DNA of 64,000 nucleotides, from NCBI RefSeq assembly GCF_019059575.1, contig NW_024881613.1:372001-436000 (forward strand), read 5' to 3'. Below, piece by piece: positions 52,729 to 63,400 of this stretch; positions within the stretch are counted from its first letter, which is position 1, and each line of letters begins with the position of its first letter. The notes beneath the pieces are model-generated. The model saw only the letters and a list, made by a program, of their open reading frames with translations, was not told where the DNA came from and did not search any database. The position numbers and the translations under genes were made by a program. Source of the DNA: Amphibalanus amphitrite (Eukaryota; Arthropoda; Thecostraca; Balanomorpha; Balanidae).

Positions 52729-53896
52729 CCCGCGCCCCGTAGGGGGGGGGGGCCGAAACGGTCCCCCTGTCCTTTTCGGTCGATATCTCCTAAACGGCTG
52801 GAGATATCGCCACCAAACTTTCAGGACCCCTCCGGGCATCAATTTTACACATTATGACCAAAAATTTTTCCAGAGGCTGTGATAGGTTGGCCACAAATGA
52901 CGTCAGAGTGACGTCATGTTCTGTCATTTTCGACCGAAAAAAGACCTTCGCGAGAAGACCTGTCAGGCCTACAGCTTTGAAGATACAGAAAAATGATCAA
53001 GATATAAAAGGTGTAGAATTGACAGGGCTACAAAACTGCTATCTCGGATTTTTGAAATTTTTGAGTTTTGATCCCCAAAAATCAAAAAAGCATTTTTTTG
53101 GATATATTAGCCAAAAAATCCAAAAAGTTTTTTGAGTTTCGAAAAAAACCGGAATATATGTGATAGTACCTACCGTCTTCTATCTACATACCAAATTTCA
53201 GATCGATACCTCGTTTTTTGGCCAAGTTATAGCGAAAAAACTGTTCAAAAATGATGACGTCAAATTTTCAAACTCAATTTTTGGCAATTCTAGAACTCGT
53301 AGAGCAACACAAAAACCACCATTAGACTCCCCGTGACGAGCTGCATCGAATGGATACCCATTTTATGCAAAAATATCAACTTTGAAATTTGACCTAATTT
53401 GACCTGACCTTGACCTGACCTTCACCAAAACGTGACCTAGGCTGGCCCCAAAGGCTGCCTAACCCACATAATCGCATTTGTCATGTAAAATGGACCATAA
53501 AACATGTATCACACGACACATTCATATTGTGACCCCCGGTGACCTGACCTCGCTGTGACCTGACCTGGTATCAGTGACCTCAGATAGCAAAGTATGTGTT
53601 TGACGAACAATATACCATCGATGGTTTTCAATAAATTACCAATTTACTCGATTTCACAGCACATTTCTTGAATTGCCTGTGAACGGTGAAAATCTTACCT
53701 TTGACCTGACCTGTGACGTCATCGGTTTGACCTAGGTCAATGAAATTTGGTCACAAGGTAGTTCCCGGGTAGGGCTATCAAACACCGTTTGAATTTTGAA
53801 AATCGGCCGGTAACTTTCCGAGATCTTAGGGGGGTGTGGCCGAAACGGCCCCCCCTACGGGTGGTAGGGTCCGCCGGTAGCCCTACGGGGCGCGGG
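52729..53896 (+). mobile_element. TTAA-flanked GC-TIR/hairpin MITE abutting the previous one
   Basis: The left TTAA (52725-52728) is shared with the preceding element; the right TTAA is 53897-53900. The ends CCCGCGCCCCGTAGGG and CCCTACGGGGCGCGGG are exact inverses. The CCGAAACGG core lies between G- and C-runs at both ends. Dense TGACCTGACCT occurs at 53398-53425 and 53538-53570. Confidence 0.85.
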
Positions 53897-54837
53897 TTAA
53901 CTAGGAACGAGGCGGGTCACTTGGACGTATTCGGGAGCCGAATACGGTGTTTTGGAGCCAATAACTGGGAAACCCTACCCGCCCAATGCGAGTTTTTAAG
54001 AGTCTGCATGCCCAAATTAACGTTGAGCGCGGCCGTTTTCGGTCGGTTTTCCGCGACCTTGTGGCGAAATCGCCTTATTTATTCAACCAGGGTGGGCTAA
54101 ATCGCTTAACTAGGAATGAGGCGTTGAAGAGAATTATTCAAGGAATAGAGCTGTGCAAAAATATTTTTTTTGTATTGTTAAAACTGTATCCGCCCTCGAA
54201 CGATAAATATTGTTCACCCATCAGGAACACATCCCCTGGAATGCGTTTGGACTTAGCTGGATCTAATATTAGCGAGTATCTGCTAATGCAGTTCCTTGGC
54301 TTACACAGTACGCACACAAGCATACATACTTCCTGCCCTTGGTTATTCCTCACTTGAATGAAAATTTTGTTATAATAACTATTCCAAGCAGTTAACAGGT
54401 TTTAGTGCAGTGCCAAGCACTGGCGGATCCAGACTTGCGTTTTGGGGGGGGCCAACTCCTGCAAGTAACCAAACCTAGGGTACCCCCAAATCCTGTTTTC
54501 TCATCGGATTTAGGCCACTTATTTTTTCGTCACAGCCCTGAAACGATATTTTTTTAAACTAAAAATAAAAAAATATAGAAATGGTAGCCCACCCAACCCG
54601 AGCCAAAATATTACTTTGAAAACACTTCAAATTGCTTTTGTCGACCAATTAGCCCGCTCCGGGTCGGTGCGTGGCGCAGCCTTCGCGGGCTGGGAGGTGT
54701 CGGTTGGACCCCCTGCCGTTCGGCCCCTGATTAAGCTAGAGCTCGCGGAAAAAAAAACAGACGTGTTGCCCGTGAGTGACGAGACGAAGCCGATGATACC
54801 CGATTTTAAGGTCCTTGGTCATTGGTTGACCTTCCAG

Positions 54838-55001
54838 GGCGGTGTTTCACGGTCGTGCTGACAGCCGCTGACAGCGCATTCTGCGAGCTAAGGTCAGCCT
54901 TCGGTAGTGTTGTGGGTATAGGCTTGTTGATGTCTCCATTGAAACCAAAAGTGCCATCAGCGCTGGCAGCGGCTGGCAGCGTGCCGTGAAACACCGCCCA
55001 G
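54838..55001. mobile_element. Small MITE, GGGCGGTGTTTCACGG ends
   Basis: GGGCGGTGTTTCACGG at the left and its inverse at the right enclose about 130 bp. GACAGCCGCTGACAGCGC and GCGCTGGCAGCGGCTGGC inside extend the inverted symmetry. It is related to the element at 62906-63045. Confidence 0.65.
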
Positions 55002-56525
55002 GTCAGGTCACAGACCCAAAAGACGGGAAAATCAGGACCTGTCAGAACCTCCTAAAGTAAGGCTGTAATACGTTTTTTTTTGTGCTGATCACAAATTTCA
55101 TGTTAGTTTGGATCATAGATAATGTCTTCATGCGTTTAGGCCATGTCGGGGCAGGTCAGGTCAGATCAACCAGTAGGGGTACTTATGGGCGTCCGTATAG
55201 CAGGTGTCCACTACCACTGGCAGCTACGTAACATGATACGAAGGCATCAAAACTACTTCGTAAATGTTCAAATGGCTGCAAAATGCTAAATTCAAAATCA
55301 GCTAAACGAAACTATCCTAGAAACATGTTAAACTCGGAAAAGTGCACCGAGGTCATCAAAGGTCAATGACCTGACTTGACCGTAAGGTGACATTGGCATC
55401 CGCCCTAATGCGTGGGAGCAACATCATATCACATGTTTGAGCGTTTTAAACCACGAAAAGACTATAAAAGCGCGGATAATGTGAGCCGACATACGCCGAA
55501 TCGCTATTCCGGCCAAACATGGCCTCCAACATGGCCAAACAGTCTCGAGAAATAGGCCACAAGTCAAAGTTCACTTGGGTCAGGGTCATGAAATTTTCAG
55601 AATTTGTACCATGAGGGTACTAAAGTTTCGTCGCGATCGGCTTCATGATACCTTACACGATAACTTCACACGTCGATCGAGAGTTAAAGCATGGATGAAG
55701 GAGAACCTGGGGATGAAGGTTCTTTCATCCATGGTTAAAGTGTGCAATAAGAACTTCTTGGGTGAAGACAAGACCAACACTTTTATCAAGCTCACAGATT
55801 TTTAATGATACGGTATTTTCTCTCTACCTACTACGCCCTTCTCACATTCATTTTTCTTAAGTGTTTTTGGGGACAAAAAATATATGTTGTTCCCCTTTCA
55901 GGCTTGGGGGCATGACCCCGTGGCCCCCCTGGATCCGCTAGGCCGAAACTAACTAGGTCGTTTTCAAACGGTCTGATATTTCAGGTCATAGTTTGCAAAC
56001 GGCCGGTGTTTTCAGGTAGTTTCATATGGCCTGACTGGGCCAGGCCGTTTGCAAACGGACCGAATTTTCATACGGCCTGTAACATATATTCAGATTTCGA
56101 CATCTGTCGTAGCATCAAGTGCTGATGTGGCGCACTCAAAAGCCGGAATTGGTCCTTGGCTGCCATAAGGACCCTTTTAAGAAATAAGTGACCCGACTGA
56201 CCCTTAGAGATTGGCCTGAGCTGTGACCGAAATAAGTCTTTTACCGTTTCGCAGGAAGGGACAAAAAGGTCCCTCATAAGCTTCTTGTGCAATTACGAAA
56301 CAAAACAATTTTTTTTCAACGAAAACTCAGTGAGTTTTCCTAAAAAATTTATTGCGCATATTCCGTGAATGAAAAGTTGCCGGGTCATGTCAGGTCAGGC
56401 TGCCACAGCAAGTTTGTTAACTTGACAGCTCAATCGATATTTATGCAATAAGACCTTCTCGGGTGACGATAAGACATGACGACACTTTATGAAGGAAGCT
56501 AGTAAAGTAAACCCGGTAGTTTCTC

Positions 56526-56798
56526 CATAGGCGCGGGAACCGGGGGGAGGGGGCAGTGGTGGCAGCTTGCCCCCCCCCCCCCCAACTCTGGGGCCGTGCG
56601 GGCGGTGCCCCCACAACTTTCAGACAGAATACCCCGCTCCTTTTTGCAAATGTTTTCTTTTTTTGTTGAAAAAGCCAAGGGATGAAAAATAAGCGGCCTA
56701 AAACCGGCGAGAAAACTATATTTGGGGGATCCTAGGTTGATCTCTATCATGGTGTGACTTCCCCCCCCCCCCCGTCTAAAAGTAGTTCCCGCGCCCCT
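56526..56798. mobile_element. hAT-like CATAGGCGCGGGAAC MITE, nested
   Basis: It starts CATAGGCGCGGGAAC and ends GTTCCCGCGCCCCTG. The flanks AGTTTCTC and GGTTTCTC match at 7 of 8 positions. The interior (AAAAGCCAAGGGATGAAAAA) is the inverse of that in the copy at 60634-60885. Confidence 0.65.
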
Positions 56799-57710
56799 GG
56801 GTTTCTCTACGCTATTGAATCACGCTGCTGATTCTAGTAAGTATCTACTACACAACCTTCTCACATTAATTTTTCTTCGAGCGTTTTGGGGGCCCAAAGA
56901 TATGTTGGCCCCCTCTTTCAGGCTTTTTGGGCCATGGCCCCGGTGGCCCCCTTGAATCCGCCAGTGGGGGCGGTGCCCCCACAACTTTCAGACAGAATAC
57001 CGCTCCTTTTTGCAAATGTTTTCTTTTTTTGTTGAAAAAGCCAAGGGATGAAAAATAAGCGGCCTAAAACCGGCGAGAAAACTATATTTGGGGGATCCTA
57101 GGTTGATCTCTATCATGGTGTGACCTCCCCCCCCCGTCTAAAAGTAGTTCCCGCGCCCCTGGGTTTCTCTACGCTATTGAATCACGCTGCTGATTCTAGT
57201 AAGTATCTACTACACAACCTTCTCACATTAATTTTTCTTCGAGCGTTTTGGGGGGCCAAAAGATATGTTGGCCCCCTCTTTCAGGCTTTTGGGGGGCCAT
57301 GGCCCCGGTGGCCCCCCTGGATCCGCCAGTGGGGGCGGTGCCCCCACAACTTTCAGACGGATTACCGTCCTTTTTTGCAACTGTTTCTTTTTTTGTTGAA
57401 AAAGCCAAGGGATGAAAAATAAGTGGCCTAAAACTGGTGAGAAAACTAGATTTGGGGGGACCCTAGGTTGATCTCTATTATGGTGTGCTCCCCCAGTCTG
57501 AAAGTAGTTCCCGCGCCCCTGACTTTCTCTACGCTATTGAATCACGCTGCTGATTCTAGTAGGTATCTACTACGCAACCTTCTCACATTAATTTTTCTCC
57601 AAGCGTTTTGGGGGGGGCCAAAAGATATGTTGGCCCCCCCTTTCAGGCTTTTGGGGGGGCCATGGCCCCGGTGGCCCCCCCCCCCCCCTGGATCCGCCAG
57701 TGGTGCCAAG
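56600..57710. repeat. Three tandem units of about 366 bp
   Basis: GGCGGTGCCCCCACAACTTT begins units near 56604, 56968 and 57334. Each runs through GAAAAATAAG(C/T)GGCCTAAAAC, GTTCCCGCGCCCCTG and GGATCCGCCAGTG. The third unit ends at the composite element's right terminus. G/C-homopolymer lengths differ between units. Confidence 0.8.
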
Positions 57711-57714
57711 TTGG

Positions 57715-57910
57715 AACCGTTCAGCGCCGCCAGTCTCCCAGGCGGCGCGTAACGGCCGCCGCCGGCCGCCGCGCCGCCGCTCTGGCAGGGTGTTTGACTT
57801 CATATCTCTGTTGCTAGAAAAGTTGTGGACCGATTTACTTGATTCTTGCATGAAAAGATCCGCCATTCAATTCTTAGCAGATACCGAAAATTTGACGTCA
57901 ATTGCACGAT
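57715..57910. mobile_element. Partial copy of the 61720-type MITE
   Basis: GGCGGCGCGTAACGGCCGCC through TTGCTAGAAAAGTTGTGGAC and AAAAGATCCGCCATTCAATT parallels 62331-62480. The termini are missing. Confidence 0.6.
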
Positions 57911-59812
57911 CCGCTGCCCATATTGTGGTACTGCCATCTATTGACAAGGCTGGCGAACTAAAGCCGGGCGGCTATTTCCACTTTTGACACACCATGATAG
58001 ACAAGGGACTTATGTGTTGTATGAGGAGATAAACGCACATGGCAAGCATTAGGCGTAGGAACGCGATGCATTTCGTCACTGTATTTCCGATTTCGCTAAA
58101 TGCTGTCGCTTTTTCTTCTAAGAATGAGTGTCACAGACATGCTCGACTATAAGGGATCGACTAACCCGAACGCATGTCGAGCGGCGACCTCTAGCGCCCA
58201 GCATACAGGTGAACGCCAGATGTCTCGCGGCCTGCAGGTTAACTGACGATCTGGTTCGACGGATTGGGCGATACTGAGTGGTGCAAACGCACTTCGAGCC
58301 GTGGTGCTTCGTAACTCATGAAGAGAACAGAAATATTCGTAGTGGCGCCTCTGTGTTTTTGTCGCCTATGCTGTAATGCGTTGCGTTCCGTTGTTAAATG
58401 TCATCCTTCTTCCAAGCTGAAGGCGTCTCAACTCGGGTAGAGGCAGAAACGAAGCATCTTTATCCACTTACCCATGCACCGATTTTCCGTGTTTGCCTTC
58501 CGGCCGCCCTAGCCTACTGAAACGACGGTGTCTAATTCTTTCAGTAGGCATGGTACCTACGTGAGTTGCGGGTGTTGCTGGTGACGCTGCATATTGTGAC
58601 ACTGGTCACTGACTGCCGACTGGGAACTACGCATTGTCACTATGAACGGTTGGCTGTCAATAGATTCATGTTCTGTACATATGTGATATAATATTTTCAA
58701 TTTTGGGCATTTTGACCTTCCGCGGGCCGCCGGGCCCGGGGGACAATTTTTACCCCCTCCCCCGCATGGCATATTTTCAAAAGCTCCCGAGCACTTGTGG
58801 GATAGGAGCGCAAATCTCCCCTTACCCTTTCTTCCATCAATTTGATTTGATATCTCGAGGTCAGAGGCCAGGTCAACGACCCCGAGAAAGGGTTTTAGTT
58901 TTTCGCAAATTACTTCTACAAAAATGGTCCTAGAGCTAAGGCAGTGGTTGACTGATATATGAATAGGTAGGTACAGTGGATCTTGTTAGGATCTCCAGAC
59001 GTAACTAGATGGCGTTGAGCCTTAGTCGAGTCCATGTCAAATTCAAGGGGAGGTCAGTACCGAGCTGGGCCCGGTGGGGAGGTGGGGAGGGGCGAGGTCA
59101 CGGTGCGGGTCACCTGTCAAACAGCCCCGGCGCAGCTAGGCGCTGCCGAGGCAAAGGACGCATTCCAGCCGGCTCGCTGTTCCATATCGAGGTGGCGGGC
59201 CTGGCGGCCCGTAGCCTGGCTGCTTGGAAGGAAAGGATAAAGGCATGGGTTTGCCGTGGTCGGTTCATCTATTGTCACCTATATGACGCACTCAAAGTAT
59301 TGCATATGTGATGTTGGCAATGCATGATGCTGTGGTAGGTAGTTGGTAATGATAGTGATGTTGGTAATGCAGCTGGCAGTGGAATGCTAGCGAATGCTCC
59401 GAGCGCCGAATAGCTCAAAGGATTAAGATTATAAATATAGCCTGAAATTTTCATTGAAGATAACTCCAGCACCAGAAATATCCTTCACAGTTTTGGACTG
59501 AATGGTGTTTCTTGCGTAGAGCGCCTTTTGACAAATAATTGTCATGGCCGGCGATTTTTTTCTTTTGTATGACGGGTCACATCAGACTAAGGTCAAATTT
59601 AGTCGTTAAAAGGGGATGAGAAAAAGTGGATGAGTATCGCATTTTTGTACCTATATAAGGTTTCGCATTAAAAAAACTAAGCCAAAATAAGTAAAACAAT
59701 AAAAATTCATAAGAATATATGACCCGAAACTAGCTTCTGATTTGTATGGTCATGATTGGGTGTAAGACGCACCCCGGTCCAGCCTGGTTCAACCCGGTCT
59801 AACGGGTGCTGG
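57911..59812. other. No gene recognised
   Basis: The sequence is mixed. A hairpin-like GGGCCCGGGGG/CCCCCTCCCCC pair lies near 58727-58765, resembling the MITE hairpins but without clear termini. A 100-codon frame at 59009-59311 has no recognisable domain. Confidence 0.4.
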
Positions 59813-59858
59813 AAATGAGGCCGCTTTCTGGTCCCGGCGTTTTATTCTCGCGGGTTAA

Positions 59859-61055
59859 CCCTCGCCCGTAAACGGCGATCTGCCACCTTCGCCCATGCAG
59901 GGGGGGGGGGGGGGTTGGTGCGACCCCCCCTTGGCGTTTGAAAACGGAGCGTCGTAGAGCTTAGCGGAAAAGACCAACGGATTGCTCTCGCCGAGATCTC
60001 GCGATTGGTGGTATATTTTTTGTCCTAGGTCAACATTTGACCTACTTTTGACCGGTCAAAGGTCAAATTTTCGGAAAAAATAGACTTTTTCAACTTTCCG
60101 CGGCGATTGCGGCAAAACGGTGGGAGATATCGACTTGAAACCTTCACTATCGTGTTCCTTGATCAATTATCTATCGTTTGGTATGTATTTCGTTTCCCTA
60201 GCTCTAAAAATGGCGCGTTGGGAGCGCCGGAAGTCGGCAAGGTCACAGTCGGCGGCAGAAATTCGAAAAATCAAAATTTAAATTTTTGAAATCTGATTGT
60301 ATTTTTGGATTTGGGAGGTCCATTTGCTCCCTATAGAAGCTAATATTGCTGCATATTCCCATTGAGGTGACAAGAATTAGCAAAATAGTGGTTCGGGCGC
60401 TTTTCAAAAATAGTACCGGACGCTGTTCCTCTTGTGACGTCATAACTCCGTGACCTGACCTGACCCGGTCAAGTTTCTTATACCATATGATAGCCAATAC
60501 TTGCCCCAACATGCATGGGAAGTTTCATCACGATCCATCAACCGATGTCCGTACCACCGGCAGGAAACCTCGGGCGTTGGCACTCAGTTTGTGAAAATCC
60601 GGCCGGAGGCTGTTCCCTTTGTGACGTCATAACCATAGGCGCGGGAACTACTTTCAGACTGGGGGGCACACCATAATGGAGATGAACCTAGGGTACCCCC
60701 AAATCTAGTTTTCTCACCGGTTTTAGGCCACTTATTTTTCATCCCTTGGCTTTTTCAACAAAAAAGAAAAAACATTTGCAAAAAAGTGCAGTATTTCGTC
60801 TCAAAGTTGTGGGGGCACCGCCCCCACGGCCCTAGAGTTGGGGGGGCAAGCTGCCCCCACTGCCCCCCCGGCTCCCGCGCCTATGGTCATAACTCCGTGA
60901 CCTGACATGACCCGGTCAAATTTTTTTTGCCAAAAGATGCGCAAGGTTTGCCCCATAAGGTACCCAAAATTTGGCGGCGCTGCGCGCCGCCGTTTTTGCA
61001 CTATTTCCGAAAAACCTCAGGGGGGTTGCACCAACCCCCCCTACATGGGCGAGGG
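59859..61055. mobile_element. TTAA-flanked GC-TIR/hairpin MITE, nested
   Basis: TTAA lies at 59855-59858 and 61056-61059, inside the left arm of the foldback element. The ends are CCCTCGCCCGTAAACGG and, inverted, CCCTCGCCCATGTAGGGG. The hairpin cores are GGTTGGTGCGACC on the left and GGTTGCACCAACC on the right. It contains a further hAT-like insertion. Confidence 0.8.
60634..60885. mobile_element. hAT-like CATAGGCGCGGGAAC MITE with 8-bp duplication
   Basis: It starts CATAGGCGCGGGAAC and ends GGCTCCCGCGCCTATG, with exact flanks GTCATAAC at 60626-60633 and 60886-60893. Length is 252 bp. It is the innermost of three nested insertions. Confidence 0.85.
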
Positions 61056-61523
61056 TTAATCCCGTCCAGCGTTTAGCCTTTCGAGACCCACTCGGGGTCG
61101 CGGTTGTTTTCGTCGCGTGCCCCAGTCGAGATGCAAAGTTAATAGTCACTGACGAAGCTTATTTAGGGCCAGCCAAACCAGCCTAGTCTGGAGTCATTGT
61201 TAAATGTATGCATATAGATGAAAGAAAAAGGTTTTGTAGAATCGATTAGTTTCGAAGTCGCATATTCAGAGGCCTCGAATAAAGTTCGTGTGAGTATCAA
61301 CTTTGCATCTCGAATGGGCCGAGCGGCGAAAACAACCGCGGCTCTGAGAGGGTTTCGAAAGGCTAAGCGCTAAACGGGGCTAACCCACCCGGAGAATAAA
61401 ACGCCGGGGCTCCCTCATTTACCTTAGGGCTTGGCCTCGTGACATTCACAGACGTCAGACATTCAACAAACAATTTTGGCGGAAACACTATCCAGCAAGC
61501 TGCGCAGGGGCGCAGGGTGACAG

Positions 61524-61610
61524 GTGTTCGTAGCGTTGAGGCTGGGTGATCTGTGTGCCGAGTGCGATGTCGTGGGTTCGAGCCCCACTCGGGTCTGGTT
61601 TTATCTAGAC
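61524..61610 (+). repeat. tRNA-like promoter remnant, possibly a SINE head
   Basis: GTGGGTTCGAGCCCCAC (61572-61588) makes a perfect five-base T-arm stem with a B-box loop. TAGCGTTGAGG at 61531 is an A-box-like word at the right distance (44 nt). The acceptor stem does not pair, so it is not a working tRNA. Confidence 0.5.
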
Positions 61611-61719
61611 ACTAGCCAAAACCTTTCCTTTTACTGCAATACTGACAAGCACGGTGATTTACCTTTCCCGATATCCTCTTAACAAAGTCAAAATTGTCGC
61701 ACCTATATATTTGTTTTAA

Positions 61720-62576
61720 CACGCGCAGTGGAAGGGTTGCGAGTACTACGCCCAGTGGAAGGGGGGGGGCGGATGTCGCCCCCCCCCTAAGATCTCAGCT
61801 CCCACTGGAGCTAGAAAGACGAAATTTGGAGGGTAGGTGGGGGCCATGGGGAACTCTGTTGTGTGTGAATTTCATGACCCTAGGTCAATATCTTCAAGGT
61901 CAAATGAGGTCAAATGTGGTCAAATCTGCCATATTAGCGACTTTTTTGCGTTTACACGCCGATAACTCAAAAAGTTACCGGCCGATTTTTTTAAATCTTA
62001 CACTATACGAAAGACCAAACATTTGTGAGTATGTATGGTGAATTTCTAGATGATCCAACAATAAATATGGCAGTTAGAAGCCTGCTAAGGATAAGATGTC
62101 GCCGGCTGAAGCGGCATCGGCCGACGCGGGAAACGCGGCAATCACAATTTTGTGTTTACACACTCATAACTCAAGTTGTTACCGGCCGATTTTCAAAATT
62201 CTTTGACCATATGATTGCCCGTACATTTCTCAGTCTTCTCACCGAATTTGACGCGAATCTAATATAATCAGCGGTAAGGAGCGCGATGTAAAGACGGAAC
62301 CGTCCCGCCCCGGCACAGTCTACAATTCAGGCGGCGCGTAACGGCTAGCGCCGGCCGCCGCGCCGCCGCGCCGCCGCGGCGGCAGGATGTTTGACTTTAC
62401 ACCGCTATTACTAGAAAAGTTGTGAACCGATTTTCTTACTTCTTGCACGAGAAGATCCGCAATTCAATTCTGGACAGGTAGCCGAAATTTCACATTGATA
62501 TTATGCTTGCGGCGCGAGTTATTGGCGAAAAACAGGAGGGGTGGGCGAAATCCGCCCCCCCCTTCGACTGCGCGTG
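61720..62576 (+). mobile_element. TTAA-flanked GC-TIR/hairpin MITE
   Basis: TTAA lies at 61716-61719 and 62577-62580. The ends are CACGCGCAGTGGAAGGG and, inverted, CACGCGCAGTCGAAGGG. The G-run/CGGATGTCG/C-run hairpin on the left is matched by a degenerate GGGCGAAATCCGCCC on the right. The ACTACGCCCAGTGGAAGGGG copy of the end at 61744-61763 is a short internal duplication. Partial relatives lie at 36459 and 57715. Confidence 0.8.
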
Positions 62577-62905
62577 TTAATTAATGTTTTGCTGAGCCTT
62601 TCATGAATTTTCATTTTTTCATTTTTGGTCGTTTCTCTGGACCCATTTCAACGCGTGATTCTTTTCGATCCGATAAAAACCCATCATGGCTGAGCGTGCC
62701 AAATAATGAAAGAAATTATGCAACTGAATATAAATTTAGAAAAGCCTTACACATCATGCAAGGATCGACTGAAAGTATAGGTCCTAGATTTCAATTATGA
62801 TTGGTTAACATTGTTGCTGCAAGTTTGAGGCGTTGCCTTTCGCCTGCCCGTTTGTTTGAAATAGCTATTCCCTTCAGTCGCATTCTTGCTGGCTTCACAT
62901 GAACA

Positions 62906-63045
62906 GGGTGGTGTTTCACCGGCGATCGCAGGACGCTGCTATTACTACGTGTCAAATTGGGTTTCCATGGAGACGTCCACAAGCCCATTGCCCCAACACT
63001 ACCACAAGTGTGACGTCAGCAGATATCACCGGTGAAACACCACCC
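62906..63045. mobile_element. Small MITE, GGGTGGTGTTTCACCGG ends
   Basis: GGGTGGTGTTTCACCGG and its exact inverse enclose about 105 bp. It is similar in ends and size to 54838-55001. Confidence 0.75.
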
Positions 63046-63400
63046 GGGATACCACCATACCTGAGGGAGCGCACCCGCAACCAGCGTCCCCTCCCCTCAG
63101 CCGCGGCGCAGTGGTGGGCGGCCCACTCCCGGCGCTATACGCACGCTCCACGCCGCGATAGCAGCGCGTCACCCCCCTCCCTCCTTCCCCCACAATTACC
63201 GGGGTTACATGAGCGATACGTTCCAAATACGCACTACGCTAATGCGCATCAGCTCCCCACGAACGGATCTACGGCACCGGTTACATGAGACTAATTCGTT
63301 TTATCTACGTCAAACGGATCTTGTTTGGCTCACCCGGGCTGACTCCTCGACGGCCGGTAATTCACGTCTGTATACTTAGCGAATTATTGACATTGACGTT
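63046..63400. other. No gene recognised
   Basis: The sequence is GC-rich, then mixed, leading up to the satellite array. A 129-codon frame over 62899-63288 spans the MITE and shows no domain. Confidence 0.4.

Larger units (their letters stand above)
54418..57702. mobile_element. Composite hAT-like element with 8-bp target duplication
   Basis: The ends CACTGGCGGATCCAG and CTGGATCCGCCAGTG are inverses, and the flanks GTGCCAAG (54410-54417 and 57703-57710) are an exact 8-bp repeat. Inside are further CTGGATCCGC right-end copies (near 55930, 56950, 57317), a small nested MITE (54838), a nested CATAGGCGCGGG element (56526) and tandem units. Two short frames (55575-55805 plus strand, 56068-56292 minus strand) may be decayed transposase pieces but I cannot name them. 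Confidence 0.75.
59813..61420. mobile_element. Foldback element hosting a MITE
   Basis: The left arm AAATGAGG...CCCGGCGTTTTATTCTC (59813 onward) continues after the inserted MITE as GTCCAGCGTTTAGCCTTTCG, GTCGCGGTTGTTTTCGTCGC and GAGATGCAAAGTTAATAGTC (61065-61150). The right arm (61265-61420) is its inverse with about 15-20% mismatches. Without the insertion the arms would be about 150 bp each. Confidence 0.7.

Noticed and set aside
56068-56292. Transposase exon on the minus strand
   Set aside because: The 74-codon frame has protein-like composition and lies in a hAT-like element, but I see no catalytic or zinc-finger motif to support the call.
61524-61600. tRNA gene
   Set aside because: The T-arm is perfect, but the 5' and 3' acceptor strands do not pair and no consistent anticodon arm forms.
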